Assembly: GCF_001021165.1 (NCBI RefSeq)
Contig: NZ_AZAY01000010.1
Coordinates: forward strand, 34,359 to 98,358
DNA length: 64,000 bases
Direction: 5' to 3'
DNA from: Marinitoga sp. 1197
GTDB lineage: Bacteria > Thermotogota > Thermotogae > Petrotogales > Petrotogaceae
The notes beneath the pieces are model-generated. The model saw only the letters and a list, made by a program, of their open reading frames with translations. It made no database searches and had not been told where the DNA came from. Position numbers and translations under genes: made by a program. This document shows, piece by piece, positions 63,619-64,000 of this stretch. Positions within the stretch are counted from its first letter, which is position 1. The number at the start of each line of letters is the position of its first letter.

Positions 63619-63702
63619 AAACTATTTTTATTTATAAATTTTTATCGATTTTTGGCAATTTTCTTATATTATAAGATTGTTCATAACATTGGGTTGTGTT
63701 AA

Positions 63703-64000
63703 TTACGATTTAGTGCTTTTAAGGATTTTAATGACCTCATCAAGTGTAATATCAAAGATATTGTTAGTTAAATCTTCAATTGTTTTTATATCCAAATAAT
63801 CAAGGTTATTTAAGTATGGAACAATATTATCTCCAAATTTTTTAAATAAAAGACTTTTTGCGATTGTTTTTTCTCCTTCGAATTTTCCTTTCTCAATTCC
63901 TTTCTCAATTCCCTTTTCAAAACCCTTCTCAATTCCTTTTTCAAAACTTTCCTTTAACGATTCATCTATTGCTTTTACAAAGTTTTCAAACATTCGAAAT
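63703..64000 (-). CDS. Rpn/PD-(D/E)XK transposase-like protein, C-terminal tail (cut by window end)
   Basis: About 97 residues are inside the window and the frame stays open to the edge, so the ATG at 63993 is probably internal. It has the tail typical of Rpn-type recombination-promoting nucleases (PDDEXK_2): repeated EKGIEKGFEKG units of a charged helix followed by AKSLLFKKFGDN. The nuclease domain would lie beyond the window. These genes are frequent and mobile in Thermotogota. Confidence 0.7.
   Translation of the reverse strand, partial: FRMFENFVKAIDESLKESFEKGIEKGFEKGIEKGIEKGKFEGEKTIAKSLLFKKFGDNIVPYLNNLDYLDIKTIEDLTNNIFDITLDEVIKILKSTKS

Noticed and set aside
63840..63990. Tandem repeat locus (EKGIEKG codons)
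   Set aside because: The repeat is the charged coiled helix normal for the tail of Rpn-type proteins, not an independent DNA repeat.

Overview
The window is AT-rich bacterial DNA whose gene content points to the Thermotogota, most likely a Marinitoga- or Petrotoga-like member. The clues are a NusG with a large inserted domain, a TM1410-type glycoside hydrolase, SpoVS in a non-sporulating context, Na+-linked energy genes and the rplKAJL-rpoBC order. The genus is an inference; no 16S rRNA gene is present.

Layout. 1-4.2 kb: end of an MFS transporter, an HD-GYP c-di-GMP phosphodiesterase candidate, then a tiny secreted-peptide gene with a consensus promoter facing a large helical/HTH regulator. 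4.3-8.1 kb: mannose-6-phosphate isomerase, a Na+-pumping decarboxylase beta subunit, and a ferredoxin plus a lone 2-oxoacid:ferredoxin oxidoreductase alpha subunit. 8.1-10 kb: spoVS, a small conserved gene, a YqhQ/DUF1385 protein and rpsO. 10.1-13.9 kb: nqrBCDEF without nqrA. 14.3-19.7 kb: glycerol-3-phosphate dehydrogenase-like protein, Hsp20, Crp/Fnr regulator, an HExxH protein, EamA transporter and Nudix hydrolase. 19.8-32.4 kb: tRNA-Thr, tRNA-Tyr, rpmG, secE, nusG, rplKAJL, rpoBC. 32.8-39.6 kb: a six-gene chemosensory operon (CheR, CheW-like, CheA-REC, CheB, REC-GGDEF, MCP) laid out like the Wsp surface-sensing system. 39.7-42.9 kb: gnd-zwf-pgl. 42.9-49.3 kb: a 1690-residue FN3-repeat lipoprotein and a smaller exported partner. 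49.3-50 kb: ssrA (tmRNA) and a decayed nuclease gene tail. 50-63.4 kb (minus strand): a glycosyltransferase and an 11-gene operon PilZ-PelD-PelE-X-PelF-PelG-PelA(deacetylase)-FCL-nitrilase-PfkB-GH. 63.7-64 kb: tail of an Rpn-type protein cut by the window edge.

How the genes fit together. The window carries a nearly complete cyclic-di-GMP circuit: a Wsp-like array feeding a REC-GGDEF synthase, an HD-GYP hydrolase, and two receptors (PilZ protein and PelD) at the head of a Pel exopolysaccharide operon. The PelA hydrolase function appears to have been split off as a separate TM1410-like protein at the operon's end, and the outer-membrane parts PelB and PelC are absent here.

A family of about 190-bp palindromic, multi-hairpin repeats (4334-4552, 14080-14303, 32542-32758, 51505-51711, plus reduced copies at 13997-14076 and 63430-63511) is flanked by direct repeats of 7-13 bp. 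Each full copy ends 16-26 bp in front of a start codon. They look like non-autonomous mobile elements that have become gene leaders. These repeats, the Wsp-like/Pel c-di-GMP circuit, the peptide/regulator pair and the NqrA-less Na+-NQR are the main points of interest.
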